A stretch of DNA of 64,000 nt, from the NCBI GenBank assembly GCA_014526335.1, contig JACTAT010000021.1, forward strand, positions 2,933,966-2,997,965, written 5' to 3'. Positions 43,901-50,515 of the stretch are shown piece after piece; the stretch's first letter is position 1; every line of letters starts with the position of its first letter. The notes under the pieces are model-generated. The model did not search any database and was not told where the DNA came from. It saw nothing but the letters and a program-made list of their open reading frames with translations. Both the position numbers and the translations under genes were made by a program. The stretch comes from Chrysaora quinquecirrha. Taxonomy: Eukaryota; Cnidaria; Scyphozoa; Semaeostomeae; Pelagiidae.

Positions 43901-46256
43901 CATTTCTTAATTTTTTCTCCACACGATAACTTCTGGAGAGGCTTTTGAGCGCTCGGACCAAGAAAAATCCATCGAACCCGACGTTTAATTAAAGTCTGAA
44001 AAATATGAATTAATTTTCATATACACTCTAACTTTTTTTCATATCGATTTGTAGGGTATTTTACTTTGCACTTTCCATTTCTTCTTGGATAAGGAGGTGA
44101 GACATTTTCGAAAGTTTTCTATTATTTCGTCCTTAAATGTATTCATTTTTCACTTATTTCGTTTTTTTTTAATTAAAGGTACAGAATGCGTTTCAGGACT
44201 ATAGAAGAAAAAGAGCAGCAAAGAGAGGCATTGTTGGAGACAAGAATTCCACAAACCTGACAAAGGTAAGCTTTCAAGAAGCACAATACCATTAATCCTC
44301 GAATTAGCCCCCTGGGAGCTTAATTACTGTTTTTTTATTTCAGAGGTGCGCTTATTCGAGATGGGGGCCTAAACGAGGGGGGATTATAAAATTATTCACA
44401 AAAGCATGATTTATCATCGACTTAGAGAACTCACTTTTCTAAACTCGATGAAGTACCAACTAATTTCTTGCAAAAATCTTGTGCTTTATTCGAGATACGA
44501 AGATACCCCAAGAATTAGTGAGACATAAATGAAACCATTGAGACTTCAATTACAGAAAACATGAATTTAGGCCATTCAAGCATTATAAACATCAAACTGT
44601 AATGTAAATGGGTCAACGTGGAAACGCAACGGGGGGCTGGCATGCTTTGTAATAATATTGAAGAAAGGCTTTTTCTGGCGTATGAGTGGCCAATCATGAC
44701 CCTTGATGAGTTTTTGCCCAGAGTGCTGGCACGCAGTCCCCCTGTTAGTAAGAAATTTTAGACCCACAAAAGTGTGGCCTAGGTCCTGAATATTTTCAGT
44801 GACCTCGTTTTTGCCCTGCCTTCCAAGAAGGCGCTAGCCAACCGCCCGTTCGTTTCTTGCGGTAAAAAGTTACAAATGAATCTCCGATAAATTTCTTTAT
44901 TTATTCAGCCTTGGATAACAATACATAAAACCAAATATGATTAACGCTTTCAACGGCTCACTCTTAGCAAGAGAGAGAGTAGTGTTCCGAGATTTCCGTT
45001 TGTTGTTGTTGTTGTTGTTGTTGTTTTTTTTGTCATATATAGATATAGAAATGTAACGAGTCGTGCATCGAGAACCTGCTGAATGAATCTTACAAATAAA
45101 TATTCTCAAGTCCAATTGACTCGACTAGCGGTGGGAGGGTTGGGAACGAAATTTCTTTGCAATTTTAGAACGTTTGCCAGAACGAAGTGCATGAATATTT
45201 TGGGGAAAACAGCTTTTTAAAGAAATGGGCATTGGGAGTTAAAAACCTCGTGATTGCCTTCTAACTACTGATTGGTCATTGCAAGCTCTTGGAGAAGGAT
45301 AAGTTTGTTGATTGGTTGCTTTTATAAGGTTTCATTCATTTGGGTTTCCCATCTTGTTTTTCTTTGGGACTAGGTGTTGATTCCTTTTGGCGTTATAATT
45401 GACAGCCATGCTTTTTGCACTACCTTGTTATTGACGAAAGCACGCAGGCCTTGAATATCTTGAGTGAACTACCAAATTATCTGCGGACAATTGGCGCCAT
45501 CTCGACGGCCAGTTGAGGGGTTTTCAGAGAACTTGTTGCAGTTTGATTAACTATGGGCACTTAAGAATTTAGCCTAATGATAGCCTCGATTTGATAACGG
45601 GGTGATTGCTACGATTTTTCTGCAAAATTAACCTGATTCATAGGGAATGAATCCTAAATAAAGATTCAAAGGGCTATCACCAACATGTCAGGGGTGAGGG
45701 CTTATGCGAGGAGGGGAGCACTTATTAACAATTTATCGCTCTAGGGTGGGGGCTAATTTGAGGATAGAGGGCTTATTTCTGGGGGGGGAGCAATTCGAGG
45801 ATTAACAGGATCTATAAAGTTCCTGTTTTGTTGACTCTTTTTCCGCATAAGCCAGGAATTGCTAAATTGCATTTGATCTAGTGACTAAACCCTTTTGACG
45901 CGAATATTAAATTGCACGATGTATAAATATTCGACCGATACCATAAGTGATATGCAATGTTGGTAAAAGAAGCAATATAATTTGCTTGTAATTCCTGGTC
46001 ATAATAACATTTGAGGAAATTTTCAATAATTAATACTAACGACAGTAAAACTAATACTAACGACATTAATACTAACGACAGTAAAAATGCGGCAGTTGTG
46101 TTGATGATGATGTTTGGCGATGTGAGCATTTCAATTTGCATTTCAAAAAATATTTTATTTGCTTACATTTTTCAGGTGTCTTCAAAGTCGGTTGAGCTTG
46201 AGAATTATCAAGACAACAAAGTTTATCAAGAGAATTTTATCACATATCCTTCCTGA
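13500..46256 (+). CDS. Class B (secretin/adhesion-type) GPCR with cysteine-rich/LDLa ectodomain, 21-exon model
   Basis: Rebuilt from acceptor/donor pairs with matching phase from exon 2 onward: 13500-13783, 15069-15263, 16759-16920, 18332-18469, 19091-19141, 19918-20030, 20148-20309, 22001-22060, 28622-28695, 29969-30044, 32291-32407, 34263-34423, 35532-35646, 37759-37912, 39126-39192, 39592-39652, 39932-40023, 41943-42060, 44055-44096, 44179-44265, 46176-46256. The product is about 800 residues. In order: cysteine-rich modules, an LDLa repeat, an HRM-like cysteine segment, a GAIN-like segment with several N-glycosylation sites, seven membrane helices and a basic tail. Class B hallmarks are SFFSWMSLEGFNLFMVLAF (TM3), GKAFLVLLPILGLTFFLGYG (TM6) and GILLCTFHFFLDKE (TM7). 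It should act at the plasma membrane; ligand unknown. The first exon and signal peptide are uncertain. An inverted paralogue at 53400-61913 supports most exons. Confidence 0.85.
16235..16604. mobile_element. Terminal-inverted-repeat element (GTACTTC / ACGTGCCGCCC family)
   Basis: Left end: GAAACCCGGTGGGGGTACTT followed by CCATTGTT and ACTAGACGTGCCGCCC. Right end: GGGCGGCACGTATAGT followed by AACAATGAAGTACCCCCC and CGGGTTC. The two ends are imperfect reverse complements over about 45 bp. A second clear copy is at 54686-55074, with diverged copies near 53750-54110 and 10231-10970. There is no coding potential, so it behaves as a non-autonomous MITE. It lies in the intron between exons 2 and 3 of GPCR 1. 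Confidence 0.8.
16926..17283. mobile_element. MITE with TACACTCTTTT ends, abutting a splice donor
   Basis: The 358-bp unit starts TACACTCTTTTTTTTTTG and ends AAAAAAAAGAGTGTA, consistent with a TA target duplication as in Tc1/mariner-type elements. Inside, the phrase GAGCCTCAATATTCTTA recurs in both orientations. It begins only 5 bases after the exon 3 donor (exon ends 16920, donor GTAGG|TACAC), so the sixth and later intron bases are transposon sequence. Confidence 0.75.
17592..18084. mobile_element. Inverted dimer of a tRNA-derived SINE with 15-bp target duplication
   Basis: Two head-to-head copies of one SINE. Minus copy about 17607-17800, plus copy about 17860-18069. Each has a tRNA-like promoter: box A TGGCTCAGTGG and box B GGTTCAAATCC (GATTCAAATCC in the plus copy). 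The pair is flanked by the direct repeat CATTTTGAAGAGGAA at 17592-17606 and 18070-18084, so the palindrome probably inserted as one unit. It lies in the intron between exons 3 and 4 of GPCR 1. Related copies are at 30970-31275 and 61370-61500. Confidence 0.85.
18332..18469 (+). CDS. GPCR 1, LDL-receptor class A exon
   Basis: This 138-bp phase 1-1 exon lies between TATAG and a GTATGT donor. It encodes one LDLa repeat, ending KICDGYPDCEDGTDEENC. The acidic calcium-cage residues (D-x2-DC-x-D-x2-DE) are intact. LDLa repeats fold around calcium and usually bind ligands or other extracellular proteins. The minus-strand paralogue has an exon of exactly the same length at 61082-61219 with VCDGYPDCQDKTDEENC. 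Confidence 0.9.
18494..18530. repeat. GGTAT pentanucleotide microsatellite
   Basis: Imperfect (ATGGT/GGTAT) repeats just after the LDLa exon donor. Confidence 0.8.
19091..20030 (+). CDS. GPCR 1, hormone-receptor-motif-like exons 5-6
   Basis: Exon 19091-19141 (51 bp, phase 1-1) encodes TNTAKVAGQTILWPKMA; an alternative acceptor at 19078 would add PFCA. Exon 19918-20030 (phase 1-0) encodes SLNKSCERVNGKKAKFLKEN, then YCSCRDTRILEAN. The 'ILWP' plus the following 'C...G..A.F....C.C' recall the hormone-receptor motif of class B GPCRs, although several consensus cysteines are missing. Both exons have partners on the minus strand (60673-60714 and 60129-60235), where QTYLAEA aligns with QTILWPKMA, and FLKGSYCSC with FLKENYCSC. 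Confidence 0.65.
20148..32407 (+). CDS. GPCR 1, GAIN-like exons 7-11
   Basis: Five short exons joined in frame. 20148-20309 gives LLPASNALLHDITDAVRVSQ and IVEHLSRIAMYNNYF, helical like GAIN subdomain A. 22001-22060 gives RPPCYESWFVQQ. 28622-28695 gives LRNSIPYQYEFFYGS. 29969-30044 gives ITQPVLPVQIASYKDM. 32291-32407 gives NGNGRFRYVLFNNKTWPNF, the strand pattern typical of GAIN subdomain B, with four N-glycosylation sequons. Phases run 0-0, 0-0, 0-2, 2-0, 0-0. I could not find a GPS (C-x-F/Y-W ... cleavage HL/T) between this block and TM1. No counterpart of this block was seen in the minus-strand paralogue. Confidence 0.6.
20805..21085. repeat. Tandem duplication, unit about 121 bp, 2.2 copies
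   Basis: The unit starts near GACAACGCACACC (20821 and 20942) and includes GAACCGAACTGAAGTG, TCTAGTAG, TATAGGAAAACTAGTTT and CCCTACTGCATCAAA. A third partial unit begins near 21066. It is non-coding and intronic. Confidence 0.8.
22395..22440. repeat. CAAG microsatellite
   Basis: AAGCAAGCAAACAAACAAG followed by further CAAG units, about 45 bp, next to the left LTR of the gypsy element. Confidence 0.85.
22476..22629 (-). repeat. Gypsy 3' LTR
   Basis: 154 bp, starting TGTATTCTAAAAGG and ending GTCATTTAGCA on the plus strand. It is identical by eye to the copy at 27003-27156. TTAT precedes it, and TTATAATA follows both copies. Confidence 0.9.
22679..23745 (-). pseudogene. Gypsy integrase core and C-terminal region
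   Basis: The frame from about 23745 downward reads ESVSLDLFGPLP (first catalytic Asp), then HKSDNGPPFNSKEF (second Asp) and YHPQGNEAE (Glu), the DDE triad of retroviral-type integrases. A C-terminal part resembling GPY/F-type tails (TKFQSLYEPTPYTVID) and a hydrophilic tail follow. The zinc-binding part (HTGSHAG ... CHEC) lies in the preceding frame (23712-25406). A single frame change near 23740 separates them, so integrase is broken in this copy. Confidence 0.8.
23712..25406 (-). CDS. Gypsy reverse transcriptase, RNase H and integrase zinc-binding region
   Basis: A 564-residue frame. RT motifs: LVPKPDGSIRITVDLRNLNK, SVFSKLDLKTAFHQLEL (motif A) and AAIIQDDIVIA, where the usual YVDD reads IQDD. 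RNase H follows: FVDAHITGLSGILTQ, SQIDLEATAV, VTDHQPL and KGKDNPADYLSR. The integrase HHCC zinc finger comes last: HTGSHAGQSAVKRRI ... CHECQIH. The frame is open throughout but lacks its own gag-pro linkage, because the upstream protease frame ends at 25415. Confidence 0.9.
   Translation of the reverse strand: MENDDVIEQHFGPVTWLSNPVLVPKPDGSIRITVDLRNLNKALQNPHLPIPRVEDIMPMFNSKSVFSKLDLKTAFHQLELSLESRPLTVFRAGDKLMRYKRLTMGTLPASGELNRRLRPLLADIPNAAIIQDDIVIATVSQQSHKETLTNVLDALQKAGLTVSPKKCIIAASEIPFWGFRVTKDGITPDPDKVHSVQQADRPMNKDEVKSFLCMIRSNGQFIPDLAAATANLRNLTKDGSIFEWSKEHEQEFQNVKMSFREDTLLRHFDTTLPTYIFVDAHITGLSGILTQGPSIDTTKAVAVASRTTTEAEKKYSQIDLEATAVDFGLRQFRHLLIGGPAAIIVTDHQPLVSLWNSKRKLPSRIERILLRHQDINHKLIWQKGKDNPADYLSRHAIPIEKLPAQTTEEAKEHQKLLFLLHQPIISTISKEHIQQAQRADSKLERLRHFIALGQAPKYDPTLKQFAKVFPELCIGTDDIMYRGEQILLPPSLYDEIITIAHTGSHAGQSAVKRRIRAHFWFPGLDDAVRTRLETCHECQIHTKAQSKYPLNNSGPKTSVGVGLS
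25415..26143 (-). CDS. Gypsy aspartic protease region
   Basis: This frame contains the retropepsin signature VLIDTGAEVNIL, followed by strand-rich sequence and GIISFHNQQSN. It overlaps the gag frame by about 150 bp in another frame, as in elements that use frameshifting. It ends 9 bp before the RT frame, where a frame change has occurred. Confidence 0.85.
   Translation of the reverse strand: MQVVVRTIVKEGLTVQQNMVSAIFVEKRTFSAVCLSSKKAISAVTARNTASPQQINTVTESPRRAQIILGNSKTDVLIDTGAEVNILLESKVPSNIRRIFKTSVTLQPYGSKVIIPKGQITMDTTWNNTTKKATWVVVDNKDLQGNPCNLLSCKLAEELGIISFHNQQSNVHSITLQNNEFEILKKQVPSDIVPILDNYSDVFDGLGKLKADPVTLHLQPDAKPSIQPPVKYHSTYKGNLTK
25992..26966 (-). CDS. Gypsy gag with CCHC-like nucleocapsid
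   Basis: A 324-residue frame beginning MNPLAKITGTPIFDPTDHDG. The capsid-like middle has FDEMIEKLEHRYKPTQ and FHQLKQDPSENIDTFMNRV, typical of Ty3/gypsy gag. The C-terminus holds a cysteine cluster, CCAGCGKNNC then CNLCGKK, acting as a zinc-binding nucleocapsid. The short sequence KFQPSPNK is tandemly doubled before it. Confidence 0.85.
   Translation of the reverse strand: MNPLAKITGTPIFDPTDHDGNLLQAFQNFIESWEMWYDVACLNELKDDATDAERQEHKSKVFRMCVFQGERIKTDLKAEYNQEIRALKSASFDEMIEKLEHRYKPTQNQVLLHYKFHQLKQDPSENIDTFMNRVQLHANKCSFKCINQSCTEKNKIHDSLIRDQIIIGTNMQNLREQALEKEYDLPTLIKQARKMEATEEATKVIDNDTPALILPSIMLKMKLLTMLQSIKLENKGKIFPESSKKANTGRIPKFQPSPNKESQKFQPSPNKILCCAGCGKNNCERGTNCAAKHGFCNLCGKKDIFSCLLVLKKGYISCHSTEHS
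27003..27156 (-). repeat. Gypsy 5' LTR
   Basis: 154 bp, identical by eye to the LTR at 22476-22629. TTAT follows at 27157-27160 as the probable target duplication. The primer-binding-site-like sequence adjoins it on the inner side. Confidence 0.9.
27253..27625. mobile_element. MITE with TACACGTT...AACGTGTA ends
   Basis: Left end TACACGTTGTTTTTTATAAG, right end CTTATAAAGAAAAACGTGTA, with GAGGCTG and GTTCCTTAA phrases inside in both orientations. It resembles the 16926-17283 element in layout (TACAC ends, A/T runs, repeated inner phrase) and is probably a related family. It sits about 100 bp from the gypsy 5' LTR. Confidence 0.7.
27626..28621. other. Intronic stretch, repeat-derived
   Basis: No gene. 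GGGGCTTCGCCCC near 28033 is a perfect small palindrome in a G/C-rich repeat fragment (27990-28110). A CA-rich run lies at 28330-28360. The short open frames here are not coding-like. Confidence 0.4.
28801..28868 (+). pseudogene. Decayed duplicate of GPCR exon 9
   Basis: Aligned with 28627-28695: TACAGGATGCATCTTAGAAA versus TACAGGCTACATCTTAGAAC, then AGTATTCCCTATCAGTATGA versus ATATTCCCACTGTGA, and even a donor-like GTAAAA at the same place. Small deletions destroy the frame. The following 50 bp are also similar, so a segment of about 170 bp was tandemly duplicated and one copy has died. Confidence 0.7.
29366..29734 (-). CDS. Unidentified cysteine-rich open frame, antisense in GPCR intron
   Basis: A minus-strand frame of 120 codons from ATG at 29728, or from an acceptor-like CCAG just before it, to a stop at 29366. 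It carries nine cysteines, among them VDCQCKLK, CPLIQDWIVC, DEICCKNQ, RICIG and FCTCPN. Length and cysteine spacing suggest a secreted or extracellular fragment, but I recognise no family. It lies between exons 9 and 10 of GPCR 1 on the other strand. It could be an exon of a nested gene together with the frame at 31688-31937, or chance. Confidence 0.25.
   Translation of the reverse strand, partial: QTMTFVNVDCQCKLKTYEIQIGMIPTAKAAFFDIYFITIMDIIVETKLNMLFQCPLIQDWIVCSNDGSNNIIMRAMAYDEICCKNQYSMGRICIGMELYQFVFCTCPNIFVENCSFINFLLT
30970..31275 (-). mobile_element. Two tandem copies of the tRNA-derived SINE
   Basis: Copy one (about 30970-31185) contains box A TAGCTCAGTGG and a box B mutated by one base (GGTGCAAATCC on the minus strand), then the SINE body AGAGCCTTGGGCTG. 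Copy two (about 31190-31262) keeps GGGTTCAAATCCC and is cut short. Both match the SINE of 17592-18084. They lie in a GPCR 1 intron. Confidence 0.8.
31688..31937 (-). CDS. Unidentified exon-like frame with signal-like start
   Basis: A minus-strand frame, open for about 83 codons and without an ATG; an acceptor-like TTTTGTACAG adjoins it. It reads TWGVFTCLLSLLTLICQPGA (hydrophobic) followed by FSCWCGLKINDVCG and YCFYNSSERYSC. The hydrophobic start and cysteines suggest a secreted product, and CWCGLK echoes CQCKLK of the frame at 29366-29734. A nested antisense gene in the GPCR intron is possible, but I recognise no family and the evidence is weak. Confidence 0.2.
32720..33060. repeat. CGGGTTTT-rich degenerate repeat
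   Basis: Short CGGGTTTTCGGG-type phrases recur at irregular spacing, for example near 32790, 32880, 32910, 32985 and 33010. It is a degenerate low-complexity repeat in a GPCR 1 intron and not coding. Confidence 0.6.
33436..33525. mobile_element. Short foldback MITE
   Basis: About 90 bp with imperfect terminal inverted repeats: AGCCTGCCGCACACGGTAAG on the left and CTCACCGTGTGCGGCAGACT on the right. The inner arms also pair partly (TTGCTGAGCAA and TTGCTCACT). It has no coding capacity. Confidence 0.75.
34263..44265 (+). CDS. GPCR 1, seven-transmembrane exons 12-20
   Basis: Exon 12 (34263-34423) starts with a charged helix (KERQNLEKVRQRLEEIRQTL) and runs into TM1 (TVIGSISILACVVCLILYRV). Exon 13 carries TM2 (FFLHRSLFIAWILSYGLQII). 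Exon 14 carries TM3 with the conserved FC (start) and SWMSLEGF. Exon 15 carries TM4 (GLPLCIVVTEVGVFF). Exon 16 carries extracellular loop 2 with the conserved Cys and DWLFKGPMGFFLS. Exon 17 carries TM5. Exon 18 carries TM6 (LLPILGLTFFLGYG). Exon 19, only 42 bp, carries TM7 (GILLCTFHFFLDKE). Exon 20 carries the proximal basic tail (VQNAFQDYRRKRAAKRG). The disulfide pair TM3 Cys to loop-2 Cys is kept. Exon lengths match the minus-strand copy for TM3, TM4, loop 2, TM5 and the tail. Confidence 0.9.
36240..37000 (-). mobile_element. LINE reverse transcriptase fragment
   Basis: Minus-strand frames: KGRLTGALFIDLSKAFEAIS (RT motif A), WPICTGVPQRSIVDPFLFLI (motif B, with R replacing G in PQGS), a YADE relic of YADD near 36615, and NCTTQYEYLGVTLDP (post-palm region). 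Frame changes and stops make it inactive. It lies in the intron between exons 13 and 14 of GPCR 1. Confidence 0.85.
40355..40384. repeat. CACT microsatellite
   Basis: Seven or more uninterrupted CACT units. Confidence 0.9.
40720..41120. repeat. ATC/CAC-rich tract with a 48-bp minisatellite
   Basis: ATAATAATA/CATCATCAT microsatellite sequence (40725-40785) leads into a minisatellite with three clear 48-bp units from 40837, each starting TACAACCATCACC and containing CACCCCTATCAC, then more ATC/ACC-rich sequence. Because 48 is a multiple of three, a long His/Pro-rich open frame results. The region lies in the intron between TM5 and TM6 exons of GPCR 1, and I treat the frame as an artefact. Confidence 0.9.
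43344..43372. repeat. Perfect 12-bp hairpin
   Basis: GACCTATTTGAA (43344-43355) and TTCAAATAGGTC (43361-43372) are exact reverse complements with an AAAAA loop. It is intronic and its role is unknown. Confidence 0.8.
44292..45805. mobile_element. Probable DNA element with TTAATCCTCGAATT ends
   Basis: The left end TTAATCCTCGAATTAGCCCC and the right end (reverse complement TTAATCCTCGAATTGCTCCC) form inverted repeats, with further G-rich GGGGGCTTATTCGAG-like phrases inside each end. The interior has no transposase that I can recognise, and it includes a TTG microsatellite. It lies in the last intron of GPCR 1. Confidence 0.6.
44999..45024. repeat. TTG microsatellite
   Basis: About eight uninterrupted TTG units followed by a T run. 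Confidence 0.9.
46176..46256 (+). CDS. GPCR 1, terminal exon whose end is transposon-derived
   Basis: A phase-0 exon after TTTTTCAG encodes VSSKSVELENYQDNKVYQEN followed by FITYPS and TGA. From base 46233 the sequence is identical to the 39-bp terminal inverted repeat of the element at 46233-50515. The last seven codons and the stop codon therefore lie inside that element. The insertion site appears to be AATT, and the empty site would read GAG AAT TAA, ending the protein in almost the same place. Confidence 0.75.
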   Translation: MSSKSVELENYQDNKVYQENFITYPS

Positions 46257-49200
46257 TGAGATCACATGAGAAACGCGCACGCGCCTGGCAGGCCATTATG
46301 TGCTGCGTTTTTGACGAGTAGGTCATGATGGCGGGCCTTCAAGGGAATTTAATCTATGAGTATCTTTTGCATCGTTGCAAATTTATGGATTTTTATTCCA
46401 AAGCTGAAAGATAAGTTGTTTATTGCTTTTAAACAGCAAGTATCGTTTTTGTTTGATTTCTGCAGTTCATTTTCTGTTGATTTATGTTTCCTGGCCCAAA
46501 AAAGGGCCTAGGATAGCTTCACGTGGAGAGAAACATAGTTGCTTTTTTCTTTTCCAATTTGTTTTTCAGACAAGTGTTGAAGTCGAAGCTGTATCAACTT
46601 TGGTGATGATAAAGACAAAGATATCGCTACGGATGACACTAATATTTTGTGGTGTTCATCCTCCTCCCAAAGCCATGTTGTTGATGATGGTAGTGATCAA
46701 GAGGCAACTACTGATGATACTTGGTAGTATTCATCGCTCTCCCAACTTCTTGGTTGTGGAGGAAGGTAGTTGGCCTACAGAGTAGCCGAAATGGCCTTGT
46801 ATTACTCTGTTTTGGACCAGTGATTTAGTCACGTGTCCACTGGATTGGCTTGGAGCCAACGATAGCTTTCCTATGGAGAAAGTGAATATCGTATTTGATG
46901 CAACCTGCTAGTGACGTTTCATCTGGAGATGCGAAATGCTTTAAGATCCAGCAATAATTTGTTATAGACAAATTGAATATTGCCTGTCCTTGGAATCTGC
47001 GAGTCAGATGTCCTCTGAAGACAGTGAAACATTGGAGCCAATGAAAGCTTTCCAAGGTATGTTGCATTGTTTACAAGCCAGAGAGAAGATGTCTCATTCA
47101 GGCTGCCATTATGAATTATCTTATGGTACCTGTGTAAACAGGTTATGCCTGGTTTGTTCCCATATCATTATACATGATGATGGGTGGCCTTACAACAAAC
47201 AAGTAATGACTTGTACAGGTAAGAATCACCTTTCTTCAGGGCCTGCTTGGCAGATGTCCACTGTTTTCTCATCATGTTATTTGATGATGAATAGCCTAAT
47301 AATGAATGAAGAAAGTCATCAGGCTAAAGTGCCTCATAAGCCCTAACGGCTAAATGGATTTTTAGAGAGTTTATTGAATTTTATCTCTCAGACAATCAGC
47401 TAAAGTGTCTCAGAAGCCCTAACGGCTTAATGGTTTTTTAGAGAGTTTATTGAATTTTATCTCTCAGACAACCTCTGTTTGTTTTTTCAAAATGAGGTTT
47501 TGTGAATGGCATGGGCTTTGTTGTAAAAGTTAGAACATACCCTGCCATAGTTCTGGAATTTAAGGAACAATTGGAAAGAGTCTCAAGTGGACATGTATCA
47601 AGAAAAGAAAGTTTTTCTGGAAATCCTTCCCAATCAGAAGTCAATTTTGATTACAAAGGCAGCGGCAGACAAGTTCAGTTGGTCTAATGTCAATGATATC
47701 AACATTCCGGAGTTCAAGAAAAGAAACTTATGCATGTTGCCCAGTCGAGCTGAAAAAGCCAGCATATGAAAACCTAACAGCCTAGCAAGGACAACATGGA
47801 ATCATGTTTTGCGCTCACGGCTTCACTTAGTTCACTTCAATGTAGAGCCATTTGTTAGTCCTCTGCATGAAAGAAATACAACACTATTGATTGTCTTTCA
47901 AGTCTTCAATTGACAAGTTATTTTTGCAGAATTCTGCTTTATACATTCTACGAAGAGAAGAATTTTGGATATGCAACATGCATGCATATTCCTTGTTTTA
48001 AGTAATGTGAGCATTGGGGTTTTTCTCTTCAAAACAGAATGAGAAACTAGACACAGGTTTGCTTTTTCAATATTTTTTGAGAAAGCTTGTACTTACTTGC
48101 ATATGCAGGTTTGCTTTTGCCATATTTTTGAGAAAGCTTATATTTACTTCAGGAAAAGCAATGAAGAACAATTGATCCTATATGGAGGATCGTGGAATCA
48201 GAGTTGATCATCTCTGTCATAATGTTGATATGAGATAACATTGTGAAATCACAAATAACAACTATAACTGACAAAATCTAATAGACCCATGTTTATGGTT
48301 CCAATGATTCCTGATATTCAAATCTTAGACTTGTTAAGATTTGATATATACATTGAACAGTTGTTCAATAGACTTAAAGCCATGCATCTTATGCATTAGG
48401 CTCTGTGCAAATTCACTGGGATGGAGTTCAAACTATTTTTTCTCTTGTATGGGAAAATATGTAGATTTATTTGCTTGTGAGCTTGTCTGGAAAGTCACAT
48501 TAGCAAATGCTCTATCTTATTAAAGTCTGTTATTTTTTCAGTCCAGTATTATATGGATGATTTTTTCTTGCAGTGTTTTTGTAGTATGGGTACATACAAC
48601 TTATTTGCAAGACAGAAACAGTTTTCATGATGTTTCAAACTTGTTGGGGTGCTCCCTTGTATGGGACACTTTAGAGCTCTTGGTTCTCCATAGCTCATGT
48701 TTTCATTTAATCACCTGAAACTCGAAATGGAATATTGTTCGTTTTCATATTGAAATTGAAAGTCAAAGGGAACATCATTGCAGATGTGTTCGTTTTAATG
48801 ATTCTAGTTCCTTTTATAGCTCAGCTACTGTGTGAATCATTATCAAAATTTGGAGATGTTTGGATCAAACATAGAATAGAGTAGCTACAATTGTAGCTAG
48901 AATATGGTTTGTTTTTTACAAATTTTAAATTCACCTAGAATATTAGGTTTGATGGCAGATGATTCAAAAGGAACATGTTGTTTAATCATCTCATAACTCG
49001 TGCACATTTTGTGAAACATGCTCAGGCCTAAACATTTGGCTTCCTACTACTGCTGCTATTCCAAGAAGGAGAAGGAATACACTGGAATACCATACCTTTG
49101 GAGTATGATTTGATGATCAAATAGAGTAGCTAACATAAGCTATGTCAACATAGTCTTAATGAAAAGTGTCATTAAGACTTCACAAATATTATTGATTTGT

Positions 49201-50515
49201 GTATTCATTAGATTGTAGCTAGCTTTTAAGCAATATGCATTGCTTGCTTTTCTTTCAGATCTTCAGGAACCCAAGCTAATTAGCTAGCTTTCCATGTTTT
49301 ACTCTCCTCAGTAGTAATTTACATAACGTTGTAGGTGTTTGACACGATGAAATAAATCTTTCTTCAGTACTTTCCTTGTATTATCATGCCTTTAGAAAGG
49401 AAAGGAAGTTTTAAGCTACAAGGAGACTTCACAGCTGAAAGCAATTCTGCTGTTTCAACAACAAGGATGCTCATCCTTCTTCGGAAATCTAATTGTATTG
49501 TTTGTGTAATCAAATACTATTTCCTTGAGTTTTTAAAGGAGTTCCAGACTCATCCTTTGTGGTTACACCTGTGCTCTTTGGAGAATGAGATCACAAATAG
49601 CAATGGAGAATCTGCAGAGGAGAGTGGCAATCTTGTTGCCATTATAACTGCCTTTCATCAAAGGTATTCCTGTTTATCACTCTATTGTTTTGAGTACAGC
49701 AAGTCGCTAGATATTGGCATGAGGCTCTATATCATTTATATAGCCTTTTACCTGCGTATTCGCCAGATGCAGCTCGGAGATTATTCTCCTGATCCAATGT
49801 CCTGCAGTTTGGTACTTAATATTTTACAACATTGGAGTTACAGTGCGCAAGACAACGCATGCTTTTTAGGATGCTATCCTTGTATTAGTTGCTGCACATT
49901 ATTAATGTTCGTCAATTTTCTATTGTAAGACTCACAACATCATGGACGAGAGTCTGTCTGGCTAACATTCATCTGGGTACACTTTGCGTTACAGCATCTA
50001 TCTGATGCTAGAGGCATGCAACATTTCTTGCATGTATTTTCCCCTATATGTCGGTGTTGCTTTAGTTCAATTGTTACTCAGTAATTCTACGATTTACACT
50101 TAGTTGCTTATTTGTTAATTTTCAAAGTCGCGGACTTTTTGACCGCAGTACGAAGGCTAAGGCCTGTTCTATCACAAAATGTTGGGATATTGAGGATCTC
50201 CTAACAACAGCTTCTGTTTTTTACAGGAACATACGTATTTTACTTTATCAGTAAGATACCTGTTCTGCATTTTTATATGCACAACGTGTTTATAAATTGC
50301 ACATCCATTGACCTTATCATTGAGGTAACCATGTCTTACAGTGTAATTCTCACAGTACAGCTGTGATTTTGCAATAGTTAGATTACAACTATTTATTCTG
50401 TGTTGATTGGACACATTGTTGCATTTTCAGGGCACTCCGTTATTTTCTGATGTGTTCCTGTCTCAATGCTTTGAAGTCTCATGTGATCTCATCAGGAAGG
50501 ATATGTGATAAAATT
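46233..50515. mobile_element. 4.3-kb element with perfect 39-bp terminal inverted repeats
   Basis: The left end (46233-46271) begins AATTTTATCACATATCCTTC, and the right end (50477-50515) is its exact reverse complement over 39 bp. AATT at both borders may be a 4-bp target duplication. Just inside the left end is CGCGCACGCGCCTGGCAGGC, also present in the MITE at 50512-50869. Interior frames (46990-47346, 49386-49928) show no transposase that I recognise, so it may be a decayed autonomous element of unknown superfamily. It overlaps the last codons of GPCR 1. Confidence 0.8.
47324..47475. repeat. 76-bp tandem duplication
   Basis: Two copies (47324 and 47400) of a unit containing AAGCCCTAACGGCT and TTTTTAGAGAGTTTATTGAA. 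It is inside the 4.3-kb element. Confidence 0.85.
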
